From Devosia sp. Root436 (GTDB taxonomy: Bacteria; Pseudomonadota; Alphaproteobacteria; Rhizobiales; Devosiaceae), in assembly GCF_001426345.1 (NCBI RefSeq), contig NZ_LMEM01000014.1, positions 62,001-126,000 of the forward strand: a stretch of 64,000 nucleotides of DNA, in the 5' to 3' direction. Shown here piece by piece: positions 1 to 9,136 of the stretch. How positions within the stretch are numbered: the stretch's first letter is position 1; the number at the start of each line of letters is the position of its first letter. The notes under the pieces were generated by a model. The model was given only the letters and a program-made list of their open reading frames with translations, did no database searches and was not told the origin of the DNA. The position numbers and the translations under genes are program-made.

Positions 1-357
1 ATCATCGAGAAGAGTCCGGTTCCGCTGGAGCTGATCGCCGAGCGCAGCCGCGTGATGCTGCATGCCGGCCAGCATGGCAGTCTCTGCATGGCGCTTGGCC
101 TGGGCCTGCCGCAGGTCGCTTTCCCGCAGCATCTCGAGCATCTCTACCATGCGCGCCGGGCCGCACAGCGCGGCACGGTTACGGTGTTCCAGCGCACCGA
201 GCGCGATGTGGCTGCGATCCGCCAATCCATCCGCGGCGTCCATGCCGATGCGGACCTTGCCCGGCGCGCCATTCTGCTGTCGGATGAGCTCTATCCGAGC
301 CTCTTCGGCGATATCGCTGCGCTGGTGCGTGGCCGTCTGCTGCCGTTGCTGGACTGA
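1..357 (+). CDS. Glycosyltransferase-like protein, C-terminal fragment
   Basis: The reading frame is open from the first base of the window and ends at the TGA at 355-357, so only the last 118 residues are seen. The segment H-A-G-Q-H-G-S followed by alternating small and hydrophobic residues and LPQVAFPQ resembles the C-terminal donor-binding part of UGT/MGT-type glycosyltransferases, where a conserved His-Gly-Gly motif is followed by a GVP-x-x-x-x-P-like stretch. This is a family-level guess from a fragment; substrate and pathway cannot be inferred. It is followed 82 bases later by ileS on the same strand. Confidence 0.5.
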   Translation: MIEKSPVPLELIAERSRVMLHAGQHGSLCMALGLGLPQVAFPQHLEHLYHARRAAQRGTVTVFQRTERDVAAIRQSIRGVHADADLARRAILLSDELYPSLFGDIAALVRGRLLPLLD

Positions 358-439
358 TCGGGCGAAATCACCCTTTGCCCCTTCCGCCTCCCCTTGCTAC
401 AACGCGCCGCAAATCCTCCCTTTTCCGATTGCCGTTTCC

Positions 440-3400
440 ATGACCGATACCGCCACGGGCGCCACCGAAACCGATTATTCGGCTACGCTTTTCCTGCCGG
501 AAACCAATTTCCCCATGCGCGCCGGGCTGCCCGAGCGCGAGCCGGGCTGGCTCAAGCGCTGGGAAGAGATGGATATTTACGCCCTGCAGCGCGAGCAGGC
601 CAAGGACCGGCCGCTCTTCACCCTGCATGATGGCCCGCCCTATGCCAATGGCAACATCCATATCGGACACGCCCTCAATAAGACGCTGAAGGATCTCGTC
701 GCCCGCTCCATGCAGATGCTGGGCTACAACTCGGCCTATGTGCCGGGCTGGGACTGCCACGGCCTGCCCATCGAATGGAAGATCGAGGAACAGTACCGCG
801 CCAAGGGCAAGGACAAGAACGACGTCCCCGTCGTCGAATTCCGCCAGGAATGCCGCACCTTTGCCGAGCAATGGGTCGATATCCAGCGCGAGGAATTCAA
901 ACGCCTCGGCGTGCTGGGCGAGTGGGACAATCCCTACCTCACCATGAGCTTCGACGCCGAAGCCCAGATCGCCCGCGAGCTGATGAAGGTGGCGACGACG
1001 GGTCAGCTCTATCGCGGCTCAAAGCCCGTCATGTGGTCAGTGGTCGAGCGCACGGCGCTGGCCGAGGCCGAGATCGAATATGCGGATTACGAGAGCGACA
1101 CGATCTGGGTGAAGTTTCCTGTATCAAGGATACTCACCGTCGCGTCCGCCGCAAAAGAAGGTGCTGTGCCGAGCGCGGCGGAGCTAGCCATCGAACGGCG
1201 AGAGCACCTCACTGGCGCTAGCGTTGTGATCTGGACCACCACGCCCTGGACGATCCCAGCCAACAGAGCGATCTCCTATTCCTCCAAAATAGCGTACGGC
1301 GTCTATGAAGTGACGAAGGCCCCGGACGGCAACTGGGCCCGCGTCGGCGAAAAGTACATCGTAGCCGACAATCTAGCCGCCGAAGTCTTCGCCAAGGCAA
1401 AGGTTGAGGAGTCGGTACGACTGCAAGGCATTCCTGCTTCCGTCATGGCAGGTCTGTCGTGCCATCACCCCCTTCGCGGTCTGGCCGGCGGATACAATTT
1501 TGACGTCCCCCTCCTCGATGGCGAACACGTCACCGACGACGCCGGCACGGGGTTTGTTCACACCGCTCCGGGCCACGGCCTCGATGACTTCGGGATCTGG
1601 ATGGACTCCGCTCGTCTGCTGAATGAGCGCGGCATCGACACCGCCATCCCCTATGTCGTCGGCGACGACGGTTTCTACACCTCCGAAGCCCCCGGCTTCG
1701 AAGGCGCCCGCGTCATCGACGACAACGGCAAGAAGGGCGATGCCAATAACCGCGTCATCGCTGCCCTCGCCGAGCGCAACGCCATGGTCGCCCGCGGCCG
1801 CGTCAAGCACCAATACCCCCATTCCTGGCGCTCCAAGAAGCCGGTGATCTTCCGCAACACCCCGCAATGGTTCGTCTATATGGACCGGCCCATCGCCTCT
1901 TCCCCTTCTCCCCTTGAGGGAGAAGGTGCCCGAAGGGCGGATGAGGGGTCTCTTCCCGACACCCTCCGCGCCCGCGCCCTTGCCGCCATCGACGCCACCA
2001 AATTCTATCCCGCCGCCGGCCAGAACCGCCTGCGCGCCATGATTGCTGATCGCCCCGATTGGGTGCTCAGCCGCCAGCGCGCCTGGGGCGTGCCGATCAC
2101 GGTCTTCGTCCACAAGGCGACCAACGAAATCCTCAAGGACGACCAGGTCAATCACCGCATCGCCCAGAGCTTCGAGGAAGAAGGTGCCGACGCCTGGTAC
2201 AAGCCCGGCGCTGCCGCCCGCTATCTCGGCGAAACGCGCAGTCCCGATGACTACGAGATGGTCACCGACGTTCTCGACGTGTGGTTCGATAGCGGCACCA
2301 CCCATTCCTGGGTGCTGCGCAACAAGCAGAAATGGCCGCATCTCAAATTCCCGGCCTCGATGTATCTTGAAGGCTCCGACCAGCATCGTGGCTGGTTCCA
2401 TTCCAGCCTGCTTGAATCCTGCGCCACCAATGGCTTCGCCCCCTATGACAGCGTGCTGACGCATGGCTTCACCATGGATGGCGAGGGCCGCAAGATGAGC
2501 AAGTCGCTGGGCAATGTCGTCGCCCCGCAGGAGATCATTCGCCAATACGGCGCCGATATCCTGCGCCTCTGGGTCGCCTCGTCCGACTATTCGGAAGATT
2601 TACGCCTCGGCAAGGAGATCATCCAGACCACGGTCGACAGCTACCGCAAGCTGCGCAACACGCTGCGCTGGCTCTTGGGCAATATCGCCCATTACCAGCC
2701 GGGTGACGAAGTCCCCTTCGCCGACATGCCCGAGCTTGAACAGTTGATCCTGCACCGCCTGGCCCAGCTCGATGAGCAGGTGCGTGGCGCCTACAAGGAA
2801 TACGACTACCGCAAGGTCGTGACCCTGCTGACCAACTTCATGAATATCGAGCTCTCGGCCTTCTATTTCGATATCCGTAAGGATGCGCTCTATTGCGACC
2901 CGATCTCCTCGGTCCGCCGCAAGGCCGCGCTCACGGTGCTGCATCACCTGTTCGATTGCCTCACCGCCTGGCTCGCGCCCATCTTGGTCTTCACCATGGA
3001 AGAGGTCTGGCTGGAGCGTCATCCCGAGGCCGGTTCATCGGTCCACTTGCGGCTCTTCCCAGAAGTGCCGCGCGACTGGCTCAATGATGATCTCGCCAGC
3101 AAATGGACGCTGATCCGCGCCGTGCGCCGCGTCGTCACCGGGGCGCTCGAAATCGAGCGTCGCGAAAAGCGTATCGGTTCCTCGCTTGAGGCGGCGCCGA
3201 AAGTGTTCATCACCGATGAGCGCTATCTGACGGCTCTGGCGGGCGAAGACCTGGCCGAGATCGCCATCACTTCGGCTATCGAGATCGGCAATGCCGACGC
3301 ACCGTCCGAGGCCTTCACGCTCGACGATGTCCCCGGCGTCGCCGTGGTTCCGGCCCTCGCCCAGGGCACCCGCTGCGCCCGCTCGTGGAAAATCCTCCCC

Positions 3401-3484
3401 GAGGTCGGCAGCGACGCGGACTATCCCGACGTCTCCCTGCGCGACGCGCAAGCCCTGCGCGAACGCGCGGCGGCGGGGCTGTAA
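440..3484 (+). CDS. ileS: Isoleucine--tRNA ligase
   Basis: Cytoplasmic class I aminoacyl-tRNA synthetase that charges tRNA-Ile with isoleucine. The 1014-residue product has the HIGH signature at residues 74-77, the editing-domain region in the middle, the KMSKS loop at 685-689, and an anticodon-binding C-terminal region. The C-terminal zinc ribbon looks degenerate: a CARSW motif remains but no second cysteine pair is seen. The start is the ATG at 440, which gives the usual N-terminus; the frame is open further upstream but that part has no family resemblance. Residues about 487-507 ([17 protein letters not shown] and flanks) are the translation of a palindromic repeat inserted in frame, between the TPQWF segment and the [13 protein letters not shown] segment. 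Confidence 0.97.
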   Translation: MTDTATGATETDYSATLFLPETNFPMRAGLPEREPGWLKRWEEMDIYALQREQAKDRPLFTLHDGPPYANGNIHIGHALNKTLKDLVARSMQMLGYNSAYVPGWDCHGLPIEWKIEEQYRAKGKDKNDVPVVEFRQECRTFAEQWVDIQREEFKRLGVLGEWDNPYLTMSFDAEAQIARELMKVATTGQLYRGSKPVMWSVVERTALAEAEIEYADYESDTIWVKFPVSRILTVASAAKEGAVPSAAELAIERREHLTGASVVIWTTTPWTIPANRAISYSSKIAYGVYEVTKAPDGNWARVGEKYIVADNLAAEVFAKAKVEESVRLQGIPASVMAGLSCHHPLRGLAGGYNFDVPLLDGEHVTDDAGTGFVHTAPGHGLDDFGIWMDSARLLNERGIDTAIPYVVGDDGFYTSEAPGFEGARVIDDNGKKGDANNRVIAALAERNAMVARGRVKHQYPHSWRSKKPVIFRNTPQWFVYMDRPIASSPSPLEGEGARRADEGSLPDTLRARALAAIDATKFYPAAGQNRLRAMIADRPDWVLSRQRAWGVPITVFVHKATNEILKDDQVNHRIAQSFEEEGADAWYKPGAAARYLGETRSPDDYEMVTDVLDVWFDSGTTHSWVLRNKQKWPHLKFPASMYLEGSDQHRGWFHSSLLESCATNGFAPYDSVLTHGFTMDGEGRKMSKSLGNVVAPQEIIRQYGADILRLWVASSDYSEDLRLGKEIIQTTVDSYRKLRNTLRWLLGNIAHYQPGDEVPFADMPELEQLILHRLAQLDEQVRGAYKEYDYRKVVTLLTNFMNIELSAFYFDIRKDALYCDPISSVRRKAALTVLHHLFDCLTAWLAPILVFTMEEVWLERHPEAGSSVHLRLFPEVPRDWLNDDLASKWTLIRAVRRVVTGALEIERREKRIGSSLEAAPKVFITDERYLTALAGEDLAEIAITSAIEIGNADAPSEAFTLDDVPGVAVVPALAQGTRCARSWKILPEVGSDADYPDVSLRDAQALRERAAAGL
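1898..1957 (+). repeat. Palindromic repeat (family A) in frame within ileS
   Basis: The hairpin CCTTCTCCCC-TTGA-GGGAGAAGG at 1904-1926 is followed by the smaller hairpin GCCC-GAA-GGGC at 1928-1938 and ATGAGGGG. The same unit occurs inside cobN near 15380 and between genes near 3610, 36555 and 45548. Here it is read in frame as part of IleS. Confidence 0.85.
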
Positions 3485-3499
3485 TGATAGGGCTAACAC

Positions 3500-3658
3500 C
3501 CTCTTCCCCTCGCCCCTTGAGGCAGAGGGATAGGAAATCCGCGTTCAGCGGATTTTCGAGGGTGAGGGGTGCTGCGCTCTCCCATGCTTGGATGCTGGTG
3601 GAACCAACCCCTCATCCGCCCTTCGGGCACCTTCTCCCTCAAGGGGAGAAGGGAGGGG
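3500..3658. repeat. Composite palindromic repeat (family A) between ileS and lspA
   Basis: The block opens with CCCTCTTCCCCTCGCCCCTTG and closes with a reverse-orientation family A unit (CCCCTCATCCGCCCTTCGGGC then CACCTTCTCCCTCAAGG). A short dyad, AAATCCGC-GTTCA-GCGGATTT, lies in the middle at 3536-3556. It fills nearly all of the 184-base gap between ileS and lspA and may act as a transcript-stabilising or attenuating structure (inference). Confidence 0.75.
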
Positions 3659-3668
3659 TGGATTCTGT

Positions 3669-4232
3669 ATGAACCTCCGCGCACTCGCCACCCCCTCAAC
3701 CTACATTTCCCTCACCACCGCCATCCTCGCCTTCGGCCTCGATCGCGCCCACAAGGCGTTCCAGGTCTCGGCCGATTGCGTTGCCGCCGGCGCGGCCCCC
3801 TGCGTCGAAGTCTTCACCAGCTATGTCCCGTTCTCCATGACCGGCTGGCGCGGCGGCGAGATTGTCCGCGTCACCGATTTCTTCGACTATGTCCTGGTCT
3901 GGAATACCGGCATTTCCTATGGCCTGTTCGATGGCCTGCCAGTCTGGGCCCTCGGCGTGGTCATGCTGGTCGCCATCGTCGCCCTCTCCATCTGGTGGTT
4001 GCGGGCCGATTCCGCGCTGATCCGCCTCGGCCTCGCCTTCTGCATCGGCGGCGCCCTCTCCAATGCCATCGACAGGCTGATCTACGGCGCCGTGGCCGAT
4101 TTCTTCCACCTCCACTGGGGCAACTGGTCGTTCTACATCTTCAACCTTGCCGACGTGGCCATAACTGTCGGCGTCATCCTGCTGATCGCCGATCTCATCG
4201 GCCTGGGCCGGCCACGCAAGTCGGCCGCCTGA
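3669..4232 (+). CDS. lspA: Lipoprotein signal peptidase (signal peptidase II)
   Basis: Inner-membrane aspartic protease that removes the signal peptide of diacylglyceryl-modified prolipoproteins. The 187-residue product has four hydrophobic segments and both family signatures: S-N-A-I-D-R with catalytic Asp135, and F-N-L-A-D with catalytic Asp162. The ATG at 3669 gives a normal N-terminus. The frame is open upstream to 3588, but that extension is translated repeat sequence. Adjacency to ileS is a widely conserved arrangement. Confidence 0.95.
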   Translation: MNLRALATPSTYISLTTAILAFGLDRAHKAFQVSADCVAAGAAPCVEVFTSYVPFSMTGWRGGEIVRVTDFFDYVLVWNTGISYGLFDGLPVWALGVVMLVAIVALSIWWLRADSALIRLGLAFCIGGALSNAIDRLIYGAVADFFHLHWGNWSFYIFNLADVAITVGVILLIADLIGLGRPRKSAA

Positions 4233-4316
4233 CCTGCTGGAACATGTTGCCGCCAGAATCTGGTCTTAGGCGGCATTATGCGCTATAAGCGCCGCCGACA
4301 TCTCGAAGGACGTTTC

Positions 4317-5024
4317 ATGCGTATTGGTTTGACCGGGCAGCAGCCTGCTCCTGGAGTGACTACCCGGATTGGATTGGCGTCGCTCGGCCTGGTGCTGGCG
4401 CTGGCGCTGGGCGCCTGTACCACGGTGGAAGGCACCAATGCGCTGACCGATTTCGGCACCTTTGAGCGCGAGGTCATGACGACCACCGCGCGCGGTGTCG
4501 GCCTGCTCCCCGGCGAGACGCCCAAGGAAGATATCACCACCGCCCGCGCCCCGCTGGTGCTGCCGGCCAGCGGCCAGGCCTTGCCGCCACCGGCGCCGGA
4601 AGCGGCCGTTGCACAACTGCCCACCGATAGCGACAGCGTCCAGATCGATGCCACCAATCTCACAGAGGCCGATATCCAGCGCCTGCGCAATGCCAAGGTC
4701 GTCGACCTGAGTTCGGTTTCCGGTCGCCCGCTGACCGAGCAGGAAACCCGCATGCTGGTCGCCCGCATGCAGGCGCACAATGCCGACGTGAGCACGGTCA
4801 ACGGCAAGCGTCCGCTCTACCTGCCGCCCGAGGAATATTTCACCCGCGTTGGCAGCGCCGACCTGGTCTGTGCCGCGCCCAATGGCGAGCTGGTTTCGCT
4901 CAACGATCCCAAATGCCCTGAATCGGTGCGCAAGGCCATCCGCGCCACCTATACCTCGCCGGGCGCCTCATCCAGTTCCGGTCCCGGTGTCGGGCTGACC
5001 GACGACGAGATCACGCTCGACTGA
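4317..5024 (+). CDS. Putative lipoprotein, unknown function
   Basis: A 235-residue protein with a long N-terminus, a hydrophobic segment at about 17-31 and a lipobox L-G-A-C ending at Cys34, so it is probably a lipoprotein processed by LspA, encoded just upstream. The mature part is rich in Pro, Ala and Thr up to about residue 100, then has a region with PLTEQETRMLVARMQ and PLYLPPEEYF. The start at 4317 follows GAAGGA; an ATG at 4278 in the same frame would place an implausible basic stretch before the signal. No family assigned; its position after lspA may be incidental. Confidence 0.8.
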   Translation: MRIGLTGQQPAPGVTTRIGLASLGLVLALALGACTTVEGTNALTDFGTFEREVMTTTARGVGLLPGETPKEDITTARAPLVLPASGQALPPPAPEAAVAQLPTDSDSVQIDATNLTEADIQRLRNAKVVDLSSVSGRPLTEQETRMLVARMQAHNADVSTVNGKRPLYLPPEEYFTRVGSADLVCAAPNGELVSLNDPKCPESVRKAIRATYTSPGASSSSGPGVGLTDDEITLD

Positions 5025-5143
5025 CGGTTGCCGTCGGTTTCACGTTTCCAAGCGGCCGGATCATCCGGCCGCTTCGCCTTTTCCGCGCCGCCCGCCCGAG
5101 CTTTCTCGCGCATATGGGTCCCGCATGACATGAAAGAATCGCC

Positions 5144-6949
5144 ATGAGCGACACTGCTCCCGCCAAACCCGATACCGGCGACCGTCTCGCCAAGGTCATT
5201 GCCCGCTCCGGCCTCTGCTCCCGTCGCGATGCCGAGGTGTGGATTACCGCGGGCCGCGTCGTCGTTAACGGCAAGAAGGTGCTGACGCCCGCCTTCAACG
5301 TCACCGATCGCGACAAGATCATGGTCGATGGCGCTCCGCTCGCCGCCCGCCAGGGCACCCGCGTCTGGCTCTATCACAAGCCGGCGGGCCTCGTGGTCAC
5401 CGAGAAGGATCCCGAGGGTCGCGAGACCATCTTCCAGCATCTCGAAGCCCACGGCCTGCCGCGCGTCGTCACCGTAGGGCGCCTCGATATCAATACCGAA
5501 GGGCTGCTGCTGCTGACCAATGATGGCGGCCTCAAGCGCGTCCTCGAACTGCCCGCCACCGGCTGGCTGCGCCGCTATCGCGTGCGCGCCCACGGCACCG
5601 TCACCCAGGCGGCGCTCGACAAGCTCAAGGACGGCATCGAGATCGACGGCATCAAATACGGCGCCATCGAAGCCACGCTCGAGCGCGAGCAGGGCGCCAA
5701 TGTCTGGCTCGTGCTGGCTTTGCGCGAAGGCAAGAACCGCGAGGTCAAGAATGTCCTCGGCGCCCTCGGGCTCGAGGTGAACCGGCTGATCCGGGTCAGC
5801 TACGGTCCGTTCCAGCTTGGCGATATTCCGGTCGGGGGCGTCGAGACCATCAAGGCCAAGATGCTGCGCGACCAGCTCGGCAAGAAGCTCGCCGATGCCG
5901 CCGACGTCGATTTCGACAGCGAGATGCCGGCCGAAGCCAATGCCCTGGTCGGTAAGCCGACCCGCGATCGCCTCACCGGCCGCGGCACCAATACGGTCGA
6001 AATCGCCCGCCAGCGTTTCCGCTTCACCGATGGCGCCGAAAAGACCGAGCAGGAAATTCGCGAGGAACGCCCCCGCCAGGATCGCCCCGGGCGCTTCGAC
6101 AGCCGTAAGCCGGTTTCCAGGCGCGAAGAATCGCGTGACGACGAATATGCTCCGCCGCCCCGCCACATCTATTTCGACGAGGATGGCCGCGCCCCCGAGG
6201 AATTCGTGCAGAAGCGCGGTCCCAAGGCCTTCACCCGCCGCGATCCCGATGACCAGCCCGCCAGCACCTTCGGCAAGCGCCCACCGCGCCCGGCCGGCGG
6301 CGGAAAGTCCCTGGGGGACAAGAAGCCCTTTGGCGAGAAGAAGAGCTTCGGCGACAGGAAACCCTTTGAAAAGAAGCCGTTCGGCGACAAGACCCGTGGT
6401 CCGCGTCGTGACGATGAGCGCCGTCTGGCCGGTGCTCGTGCCGGTGCCGAGCGCAGTGAACGCCCCGGCAGGTCCTTCGGCGATCGCCCGCGCGCTCCGC
6501 GCCCGGAAGGCGGGGCTCGCCCGCCGCGTGATCGTGAGTTCGCCGGCACTCCGCGCGGTCCGCGTCGCGGCGATACTGCTGCCGCCGAGCGTCCCGCCTA
6601 TACGCCGCGCGTTCGCCCCGATAGCGAGCGTGGCAAAGGCGCCGCCTTCAAGGGCGAGGCCAAGCGCCCCGGCCGCAATTTCTCGGAGAAGTCCAAAAGC
6701 TTCCGCCCCGAAGGCAAGCCAGGCCGCCCCGCCGGCGGCCGCCCGACACGTCCCGGCCGCGACGAATTCGGCTCCGAGGCCAAGACCTATGGCAAGCCGC
6801 GCATGCGCGCCGACGGCAAGCCCATGCCCAAGCGCGACGGCGCGGCGCCCGCCCGCGGCCCGCGTCCTGGTGGCAAGCCGGGCGGGAAGCCGGCTGGCCG
6901 TCCCACTGGTGGCGCCCGCCCGAGCGGCCCGCGTCGTCCCAAGGCATAG
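5144..6949 (+). CDS. rluB: 23S rRNA pseudouridine synthase with long basic C-terminal tail
   Basis: RsuA/RluB/RluE-family pseudouridine synthase acting on ribosomal RNA. An S4 RNA-binding domain (RLAKVIARSGLCSRRDAE) spans about residues 13-60. The catalytic domain follows, with the GRLDINTEG motif carrying catalytic Asp115 and a GKNREVKN motif near 196. The core ends near residue 265. The remaining roughly 335 residues are low complexity, rich in Lys, Arg, Gly, Pro and Asp, with recurring GDKKPFG, KSFGD and RRD-type units. Such tails occur in alphaproteobacterial homologues and are probably disordered and RNA-binding (inference). rsmD follows after only 3 bases, so the two rRNA-modification genes are likely cotranscribed. 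Confidence 0.92.
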   Translation: MSDTAPAKPDTGDRLAKVIARSGLCSRRDAEVWITAGRVVVNGKKVLTPAFNVTDRDKIMVDGAPLAARQGTRVWLYHKPAGLVVTEKDPEGRETIFQHLEAHGLPRVVTVGRLDINTEGLLLLTNDGGLKRVLELPATGWLRRYRVRAHGTVTQAALDKLKDGIEIDGIKYGAIEATLEREQGANVWLVLALREGKNREVKNVLGALGLEVNRLIRVSYGPFQLGDIPVGGVETIKAKMLRDQLGKKLADAADVDFDSEMPAEANALVGKPTRDRLTGRGTNTVEIARQRFRFTDGAEKTEQEIREERPRQDRPGRFDSRKPVSRREESRDDEYAPPPRHIYFDEDGRAPEEFVQKRGPKAFTRRDPDDQPASTFGKRPPRPAGGGKSLGDKKPFGEKKSFGDRKPFEKKPFGDKTRGPRRDDERRLAGARAGAERSERPGRSFGDRPRAPRPEGGARPPRDREFAGTPRGPRRGDTAAAERPAYTPRVRPDSERGKGAAFKGEAKRPGRNFSEKSKSFRPEGKPGRPAGGRPTRPGRDEFGSEAKTYGKPRMRADGKPMPKRDGAAPARGPRPGGKPGGKPAGRPTGGARPSGPRRPKA

Positions 6950-6952
6950 GCT

Positions 6953-7516
6953 ATGCGCATCGTCGCCGGCAAATTCCGCGGCAAGCAACTGACCTCCCCG
7001 TCGGACGATTCCATTCGCCCGACGGCCGACCGCGTCCGCGAATCAATGTTCAACATCCTCGCCAGCCGCCTCGGCCCGGTGTTTGAGGGCATCCGCGTGC
7101 TCGACCTCTTCGCCGGCACCGGGGCGCTGGGCCTCGAAGCCCTGTCGCGCGGCGCCAGCCACGTCACCTTCGTCGATACCGGCGCCGAAGCCCGCGGTCT
7201 CATCCGCGACCATATCGAGGCCTTCGGGGCAGGGGGCATCACCAAGCTGCTGCGCCGCGACGCCACTGATCTCGGCACGCCCGGCACTTTCGGTCAGTTC
7301 GACCTGGTCTTCCTCGATCCGCCCTATGGCAAGGGGCTGGGCGAACAGGCATTGGCCCACATCGCCGCCAATGGCTGGCTGGCCCCAGGCGCGACCATCG
7401 TCTTCGAGGAAAGCGCCGACGCGGCGGTAGAAATCCCCGAGGGTTTCACCCTGGACGACCGCCGGCAATATGGCGCGGCGGCGGTGCATTTTCTGAGGTT
7501 TGGGGAAGAGTCCTAG
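6953..7516 (+). CDS. rsmD: 16S rRNA (guanine(966)-N(2))-methyltransferase
   Basis: SAM-dependent methyltransferase that modifies G966 of 16S rRNA. The 187-residue protein starts MRIVAGKFRG, as is typical for RsmD, has the SAM-binding motif DLFAGTGALGLEALSRGA at 51-68 and the catalytic DPPY motif at 122-125. It begins 3 bases after the rluB stop and so is likely in one operon with it. Confidence 0.95.
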   Translation: MRIVAGKFRGKQLTSPSDDSIRPTADRVRESMFNILASRLGPVFEGIRVLDLFAGTGALGLEALSRGASHVTFVDTGAEARGLIRDHIEAFGAGGITKLLRRDATDLGTPGTFGQFDLVFLDPPYGKGLGEQALAHIAANGWLAPGATIVFEESADAAVEIPEGFTLDDRRQYGAAAVHFLRFGEES

Positions 7517-7569
7517 CGGGCGACCGCATATGCGGAGCGACCGGCTTCATCGGTTCCACTGAGCGTGGC

Positions 7570-7693
7570 TCCCTCTCCCCTGAAGGGAGAGGGTGGGGTG
7601 AGGGGTTCAGTGCTGGTGAAATGCACGGTGCCTTACATAGCGCTGAACCCCTCACCCGACCCTTTGGGCCGACCTCTCCCCTGAGGGGAGAGG
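7570..7693. repeat. Palindromic repeat (family B) between rsmD and zur
   Basis: The left arm CTCTCCCCTGAAGGGAGAGG plus GTGAGGGGTTCAG is mirrored by CTGAACCCCTCAC and ACCTCTCCCCTGAGGGGAGA. The whole 124-base block can fold into a long interrupted hairpin between two convergent genes. Close copies lie at 19469 and 27496. Confidence 0.8.
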
Positions 7694-7732
7694 TAGCTTC
7701 CTGGGCCTGCTGTCAGGAGCAACATCGCGCTC

Positions 7733-8146
7733 TCAGGCCACCCCCGCACAAGCCCCGCACTTCCCCCGGATTTCCATCGTCGTCCGCTCCACCCTGAACC
7801 CCTTCGCACCGGCCCAGTCCCCCAGCCGCTCCTCGATCACGGCATCGGCGAATTCATCCACCTTCCCGCACCCTTCGCAGATCGCAAATGCGATCAGCCC
7901 CTTGCGGTGGCAAAGCGCGTCAGCGCAGGCCACGAACGCATTGAGGGACTCCAGCCTGTGCGCCAGCCCGCGTTCCACCAGCTTGTCCAGCGCCCGATAC
8001 ACCTGCAAAGGCGCCCGCAGGCCATCTGCCCGCAGCTTGTCGAGAATGTCATAGGCGCTCAGCGGCCCTTCCGAATGGTTGAGCGCGCCCAGCACCAGCC
8101 CCTGGTTGCGCGTCAGGTCGCCGGGAACGTCGTGGCTATGTGCCAT
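7733..8146 (-). CDS. zur: Fur-family zinc uptake regulator Zur
   Basis: Zinc-responsive repressor of the zinc uptake genes. The 137-residue product is Fur-like: an N-terminal winged helix (about 10-70), then a dimerisation domain with the structural-zinc pairs CEGC (Cys90, Cys93) and CGAC (Cys130, Cys133), and a nearby CHRKG motif. It is the last gene of a znuC-znuB-zur transcription unit; its start overlaps the end of znuB by 11 bases. The two candidate operators at 10013-10050 between znuC and znuA fit Zur autoregulation through this operon. Confidence 0.9.
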   Translation of the reverse strand: MAHSHDVPGDLTRNQGLVLGALNHSEGPLSAYDILDKLRADGLRAPLQVYRALDKLVERGLAHRLESLNAFVACADALCHRKGLIAFAICEGCGKVDEFADAVIEERLGDWAGAKGFRVERTTMEIRGKCGACAGVA

Positions 8147-8954
8147 GGGGAACTCTCCTGCCGAACAGTCGCGAGACGGGAACCGTCAGCGACACAAGGA
8201 ATATGACCAGCGCCATCACCACGATCGAAGGCCCCGAAGCGGTGTCCCAGGTCCGCGATCCGAACAGGCCTCCCACGACCGCGATAGCGCCCAGCACCGC
8301 GGCCACCGCCGCCATCATTTCCGGCGTCGCGCTCAACCGCCGCGCTGTCGCCGCGGGGATGATCAGCAGCGAGGTGATCAGCAGCACGCCCACCAGCTTC
8401 ATGGCAATGGCGATGACCGATGCCATCAGGATCATCAGCACCAGCCGGCTCGTCTCCGGCCGCAGGCCCTCGGCCTCCGCCAGTTCCGGGCTCACCGTAG
8501 ACGCCAGCAGCGGCCGCCATGCCAGGATCAATATGGCGAGAATGGCCACCCCGCCACCATAGATGATGACGATGTCCTCCACCGACACGGCGAGAATGTC
8601 CCCGAACAGGAACCCCATCAGGTCGATGCGAACCGTGGTGAGAAATCCCACCAGCACCAGCCCCACCGCCAGCGTCGAATGGCTCAGGATCCCCAGCAGC
8701 GCATCGGTCGACAGCGTTGCCTGTTTTTGCAGCACGATCAGCGCCCCGGCCACCAGAGCCGCCACCGCAAACACCCCAAGCGTCATATTCATCGACAGGA
8801 TGATCGACAGCGCCACCCCGAGCAGCGCCGAATGCGCCATCGTATCCCCGAAATACGCCATCCGCCGCCACACGACAAAACACCCCAGCGGCCCCGCCAC
8901 CAAGGCGAGCCCGATGCCGGCAATGAGGGCGCGGGAGAAATAGTCACCGAACAT
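8136..8954 (-). CDS. znuB: High-affinity zinc ABC transporter permease
   Basis: Integral-membrane permease of the ZnuABC importer (ABC-3 family). The 272-residue product has about eight hydrophobic segments and the family motif GDTMAHSALLGVALS near residues 36-50. It lies downstream of znuC, separated by a palindromic repeat, and overlaps zur by 11 bases. Confidence 0.93.
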   Translation of the reverse strand: MFGDYFSRALIAGIGLALVAGPLGCFVVWRRMAYFGDTMAHSALLGVALSIILSMNMTLGVFAVAALVAGALIVLQKQATLSTDALLGILSHSTLAVGLVLVGFLTTVRIDLMGFLFGDILAVSVEDIVIIYGGGVAILAILILAWRPLLASTVSPELAEAEGLRPETSRLVLMILMASVIAIAMKLVGVLLITSLLIIPAATARRLSATPEMMAAVAAVLGAIAVVGGLFGSRTWDTASGPSIVVMALVIFLVSLTVPVSRLFGRRVPHGT

Positions 8955-8958
8955 CGCG

Positions 8959-9136
8959 TACCCCCTCCCGAGCTGCGCTAGGCCTGCGGCGAAGCTGCGC
9001 TACCCTCCCCTCAAGGGGGAGGGTGATATCGAGGGTGTGGCACAAGCATGCCAATGGCACCGCACGCACCCTCCCCCTTGAGGGCAGGGCAAGCAGAGCT
9101 TGGCGCGCAGCGCCTAGCGGCGCTCGGGAGGGGGTA
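8959..9136. repeat. Palindromic repeat (family F) overlapping the znuC 3' end
   Basis: Perfect 14-base outer arms, TACCCCCTCCCGAG at 8959-8972 and CTCGGGAGGGGGTA at 9123-9136, enclose two smaller hairpins (CCCTCCCCTCAAGGGGGAGGG at 9003-9023 and CCCTCCCCCTTGAGGG at 9069-9084). The element fills the znuC-znuB gap and overlaps the last 23 bases of znuC, supplying its terminal IPPPERR codons and stop. Confidence 0.85.

Noticed and set aside
62-439. N-terminal extension of ileS to position 62
   Set aside because: It overlaps the preceding gene's frame, has no resemblance to IleS, and the ATG at 440 gives the normal start.
4949-6988. Long minus-strand open frame antisense to rluB
   Set aside because: Its Ala/Gly/Arg-rich translation is the shadow of the low-complexity rluB tail in high-GC DNA; no family resemblance and the plus-strand gene is certain.
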